Part shown: piece by piece, positions 7,601 through 9,598 of the stretch | How the letters are laid out: each line of letters opens with the position of its first letter | Numbering within the stretch: the stretch's first letter is position 1 | Origin: Cyanobacteria bacterium UBA2566 | GTDB lineage: Bacteria > Cyanobacteriota > Cyanobacteriia > Cyanobacteriales > Desertifilaceae | Assembly (NCBI GenBank): GCA_002340255.1 | Contig: DDLS01000072.1 | Location: 1 to 9,598, forward strand | Direction of reading: 5' to 3' | Length of the DNA stretch: 9,598 nt | Translations under genes and position numbers: made by a program | Notes under the pieces: model-generated | Seen by the model: the letters and a program-made list of their open reading frames with translations, nothing else | Databases searched by the model: none | Told to the model about the DNA's origin: nothing

Positions 7601-9598
7601 AAATTGTTTGCCTTTCTGTTCAGCATTGGAAAAAACATATCAACACAACTTTATCAATGCTGATCGAGGCTTATCAAATAGGTTTAGAGTTAGGAGATTT
7701 TGAATCTGCGGCTTTTGCTGCCTATGATTATTGCGCCCATTCTTTTGTATCGGGACTTAATCTTATAGAATTAGAAAAAAATATGTTGCATTATAGCCAA
7801 GCCATCGAGAAACTTCAACAAAATATGATGTTTCAGCTTAATGAACTTCATCGGCAAATGGTTTTGAATTTGATTGAAGGCAATAAACTACCATCTTTGA
7901 TCCAAGGGAAGAGCTACGATGAAGAAAAAATGATGTCTATCCACCAGGAAAAAAATGATGTTAGTTCTCTAGCTTTATTTTATATAGATAAACTTTTTCT
8001 CTGCTATTTATTTGGTGATAGTCGCCAAGCGATCGACCGAAGTCATCAAGTGGAGTCATATTTGGACGGAATTCTGGGACAAGTATTTATACCAATATTT
8101 TATTTTTACGCTAGTTTATCATGGCTTGATGTTTATCATACTCTAGAAAAGCAAGAAAAAGAACAAGCAGATGCAAAAATATCATCTTATCAAAATAAAA
8201 TGGAAGCCTGGGCCAATCATGCTCCGATGAACTATGGTCATAAATTCCAGTTAATCGCAGCAGAAAAGCATCGAGTTTTGAATCAAAAACTCAATGCGAT
8301 CGAACGATACGACTTGGCCATAGCTGGAGCGAAAGAAAATGGCTACATCCAGGAAGAAGCCCTAGCTAACGAACTGGCCGCAAAATTCTATCTGGATTGG
8401 GGTAAACAAAAGGTAGCGATCAGTTATATGACCGATGCCTACTACTGCTATGCCCGCTGGGGAGCAAAAGCCAAAACCGACCAACTTGAAAGAACATATC
8501 CCCAACTGCTTTCCTCCATTCTGCAACAGCCCTACCTACAGTTACACAACGATTTAAGCGTAATTAGTACTTTAACGCGGACGACAGGTTTAAATAGCAG
8601 CAAAAGCGACTTCATGCTCGATTGGGCAACGGCGATGAAAGCCTCCCAATCTCTATCGAGTGAAATGCATCTGGGCAAACTGCTCTCGGCCTTGATGAGA
8701 GCAACAATGGAAAATGCAGGAGCCGATGGCGGCATTCTACTCTTGCGACAACCCGATGGTTGGCAGATGGCTAACCGATATTCAAAAAAAGGGGGTCAAG
8801 ATAACTGGGATTTATGTTGCAGGGAAGTATCCGACGAACAAGAAATTCCCATGAGGGTAATTAATAAGGTCAAACGGAGCAAAGAAGCAATTATTGTTAA
8901 CAATTTCTCTTGCAATCTCCAGTTTGCAGGCGACCTCTATCTACAGCAAGAACAACCTCTTAGTTTTCTGTGCGCACCTATCCTCAATCAAGGCAAACTG
9001 ATCGGCATCCTTTACTTGGAAAATCATCTAGCGACTGGAGCGTTTACGAGCGATCTCGTGGAACTGCTCTCTATGCTCTGTTCCCAAGCTGCTATCTCTC
9101 TGGAAAATGCTCGCCTCTACAAGCAATCTCAAGACTACGCCAAGCAATCCCAAGACTATGCTCATCAACTCGAACAATCTCTTGAAGACCTGCAACAAGC
9201 CCAACTGCAATTGGTGCAAAGCGAGAAAATGTCGGCTTTAGGCAACTTGATGGCAGGAGTAGCCCATGAAATTAATAATCCCGTGGCATTTATTGCTGGA
9301 AATATAGAACCAGCGGGAGATTACCTGAAAGATTTGTTTGGACTTCTGAACCTTTATGAGCAAGAATATCCGCATCCGAGTGAAGCTATACAAGCAGAAA
9401 GAGAAGCGATAGACTTGGAGTTTTTGCGCTCCGATTTACCGCAATTGATTGACTCGATGCAAGAAGGAACCGATCGCATCAGGCACATTAGTAATTCTTT
9501 ACGAACCTTTTCGCGCACCGATAAGGAGTATAAAGTCCTCTTTAATCTGCATGAAGGTCTCGAGAGCACATTGCTGATTCTCAAACATCGCCTGAAAG
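4615..9598 (+). CDS. Trifunctional Ser/Thr kinase-STAND ATPase-GAF-histidine kinase, 3' end beyond the window
   Basis: The frame is open from ATG 4615 to the window end: 1661 codons, no stop, no frameshift. ATG 4615 is the first possible start after an in-frame TAA at 4567-4569, and the N-terminus begins straight into the kinase fold; only a weak AGAG precedes it. Domains: Ser/Thr kinase, about 5-275, with VAIK Lys37, HKDIKPAN (Asp130, Lys132, Asn135), DFS (Asp149), SPE (177-179) and Asp193; then LYGRE (303-307) opening the ATPase, Walker A 332-339 (Lys338), Walker B Asp462-463; TPR-like helices, about 710-1310; GAF, about 1345-1500; heptad coiled coil from 1503; HisKA with HEINNP and His1551. 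The window ends just before HATPase_c; alignment to gene 1 predicts about 140 more residues, near 1801 in total. No membrane segment is visible. It probably autophosphorylates on His and may phosphorylate proteins on Ser/Thr (family knowledge); signal and targets are unknown. It is a tandem paralogue of gene 1, 130 bp downstream. Confidence 0.95.
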   Translation, partial: MILELPGYQIGENIYEGERTLVYRGVRLSDSLKVAIKFLRNSYPSFTELLQFRNQYAIAQNLNHPGIVQPLSLENIGNGYALIMKEEGAISLKKVLAEYESLDLEICLKIAIQLASILQELEQQRVIHKDIKPANILIHPESQQIQLIDFSIASLLPKEVEEIKNYNVLEGTLAYISPEQTGRMNRGIDYRSDFYSLGVTLYQLLTGTLPFPSDDPIELVHCHISQQPVLPSVRNPVSGIPLVVSQIVMKLMAKNAEDRYQSALGLKLDLENCLQQWQETAKIELFELATRDIASRFLIPEKLYGRESEIQTLLKAFDRVAKGQTEIMLVAGFSGIGKTAVINEVHRPIVRERGYLIKGKFEQFQRNIPFSAFVSAFRDLMKQLLGESDTQLAQWQTNILAALGENAQVIIEVIPELESIIGKQPEVPELPGGAAQNRFNLLFPKFIQVFTTKEHPLVIFIDDLQWADAASLKSIQLLMSESATGYLLLLGAYRDNEVSPTHPLILTLEEIAKLGVTITTITLEPLTELHLNCLVADTLNCSPKIARPLTELVYQKTQGNPFFATQFLKGLHEDELIGFDRNLGYWHCDITRVRQLTLTSDVVEFMAKELHKLPEDTQEVLKLAACIGNQFDLETLAIVSEREQMEVAASLWRALQEGLVLPLGQTYKFFPANQDRKTSIEDLCVSYKFLHDRVQQAAYSLIHEKRKQGTHLRIGRQLLACTPDFHLEERIFDIVNQINLGLDLITQSPEKYRLAKLNFMAAKKAKLSTAYAAAYEYIDTSRSLLSEADWHQDFELVRSVFELTSEIAYLNGDFKTAEVMNTEICDRAIDIVDKTKAYEIKIQIAISENYVFKAIDAGLEFLDQLDIKIPKCPDNCDVERVLFELDRKLESHSIELLKDLPISTDSRQLAAMRILSGILNAAYLGQPNLLPIIIAKQVELSINHGNTDVSCSAYANYGLILCSIVNDIDLGFSFGNLALNLLEKIESREFHAKTIEIVCLSVQHWKKHINTTLSMLIEAYQIGLELGDFESAAFAAYDYCAHSFVSGLNLIELEKNMLHYSQAIEKLQQNMMFQLNELHRQMVLNLIEGNKLPSLIQGKSYDEEKMMSIHQEKNDVSSLALFYIDKLFLCYLFGDSRQAIDRSHQVESYLDGILGQVFIPIFYFYASLSWLDVYHTLEKQEKEQADAKISSYQNKMEAWANHAPMNYGHKFQLIAAEKHRVLNQKLNAIERYDLAIAGAKENGYIQEEALANELAAKFYLDWGKQKVAISYMTDAYYCYARWGAKAKTDQLERTYPQLLSSILQQPYLQLHNDLSVISTLTRTTGLNSSKSDFMLDWATAMKASQSLSSEMHLGKLLSALMRATMENAGADGGILLLRQPDGWQMANRYSKKGGQDNWDLCCREVSDEQEIPMRVINKVKRSKEAIIVNNFSCNLQFAGDLYLQQEQPLSFLCAPILNQGKLIGILYLENHLATGAFTSDLVELLSMLCSQAAISLENARLYKQSQDYAKQSQDYAHQLEQSLEDLQQAQLQLVQSEKMSALGNLMAGVAHEINNPVAFIAGNIEPAGDYLKDLFGLLNLYEQEYPHPSEAIQAEREAIDLEFLRSDLPQLIDSMQEGTDRIRHISNSLRTFSRTDKEYKVLFNLHEGLESTLLILKHRLK
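5596..6768 (+). repeat. Paralogous block A, copy 2 (ATPase domain of gene 2)
   Basis: This is the partner of 84-1259. Walker A, Walker B and the GAYRDNEV segment are all intact, so both copies look competent for ATP binding and hydrolysis. Differences from copy 1 are mostly third-position changes and conservative replacements. One small length change lies near 6625-6660, where gene 1 has a longer Glu/Lys-rich loop. Confidence 0.85.
8317..9598 (+). repeat. Paralogous block C, copy 2 (end of the TPR region, GAF, HisKA of gene 2)
   Basis: This is the partner of 2808-4062. It is 27 bp longer: 21 bp come from a tandem heptad duplication at 9121-9162 and the rest mainly from a longer GAF loop around 8790-8850. 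The similarity is still running at the window edge and very probably extends through the HATPase_c domain outside. Confidence 0.85.
9121..9162 (+). repeat. In-frame 21-bp tandem duplication (two KQSQDYA heptads)
   Basis: Two adjacent 21-bp units, 9121-9141 and 9142-9162, both encode KQSQDYA (residues 1503-1509 and 1510-1516). They match at 18 of 21 bases, and all three differences are synonymous third positions. Gene 1 has a single unit at the same place, in the helix joining GAF to HisKA. The added length is exactly one coiled-coil heptad, so helix phase is kept. Confidence 0.9.

Noticed and set aside
84..9598. Insertion sequence, composite transposon or CRISPR array explaining the repeats
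   Set aside because: The long repeats are coding and in the same frame with mostly synonymous differences. There are no terminal inverted repeats, no transposase and no regular short repeat-spacer pattern.

Overview
The window looks like chromosomal DNA from a cyanobacterium. Three perfect copies of the octamer GCGATCGC (the cyanobacterial HIP1 palindrome) lie at 1767-1774, 2553-2560 and 4530-4537, with many near copies. Both genes belong to a giant signalling-protein architecture that is common in filamentous and other large-genome cyanobacteria. The species cannot be named from this sequence.

Almost the whole window is two very large genes on the + strand, head to tail, both cut by the window edges. 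Gene 1 (1-4484) enters from the left already inside its protein and reads, in order: STAND/AAA-type ATPase domain, long TPR-like helical region, GAF domain, coiled coil, histidine-kinase dimerisation domain (phospho-acceptor His at 3729-3731), and HATPase_c domain, then stops. Gene 2 (4615-9598) is complete at its start and open to the last base. It reads: Ser/Thr protein kinase domain, the same ATPase, helical region, GAF, coiled coil and HisKA domain, and leaves the window just before its HATPase_c domain. Aligning the two predicts that each full protein is about 1800 residues, with gene 1's missing kinase domain (about 311 residues) to the left and gene 2's missing catalytic domain (about 140 residues) to the right.

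Between them is a 130-bp spacer (4485-4614). It holds a HIP1 site inside an imperfect dyad and an 11-codon micro-ORF whose stop overlaps the gene 2 start as ATGA. No convincing terminator or strong promoter is visible.

The two genes are clear tandem paralogues, but conservation is mosaic. The ATPase block (84-1259 versus 5596-6768) and the C-terminal block (2808-4062 versus 8317-9598) align almost without gaps and share long exact DNA matches. The central helical part (about 1260-2807 versus 6769-8316) has diverged strongly and is more AT-rich. I infer two similar soluble switches: the helical and GAF regions sense something, the ATPase gates the response, and Ser/Thr and His phosphorylation are two possible outputs. 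No receiver or DNA-binding partner is present here. I see no RNA gene, mobile element, CRISPR array or believable gene on the - strand.
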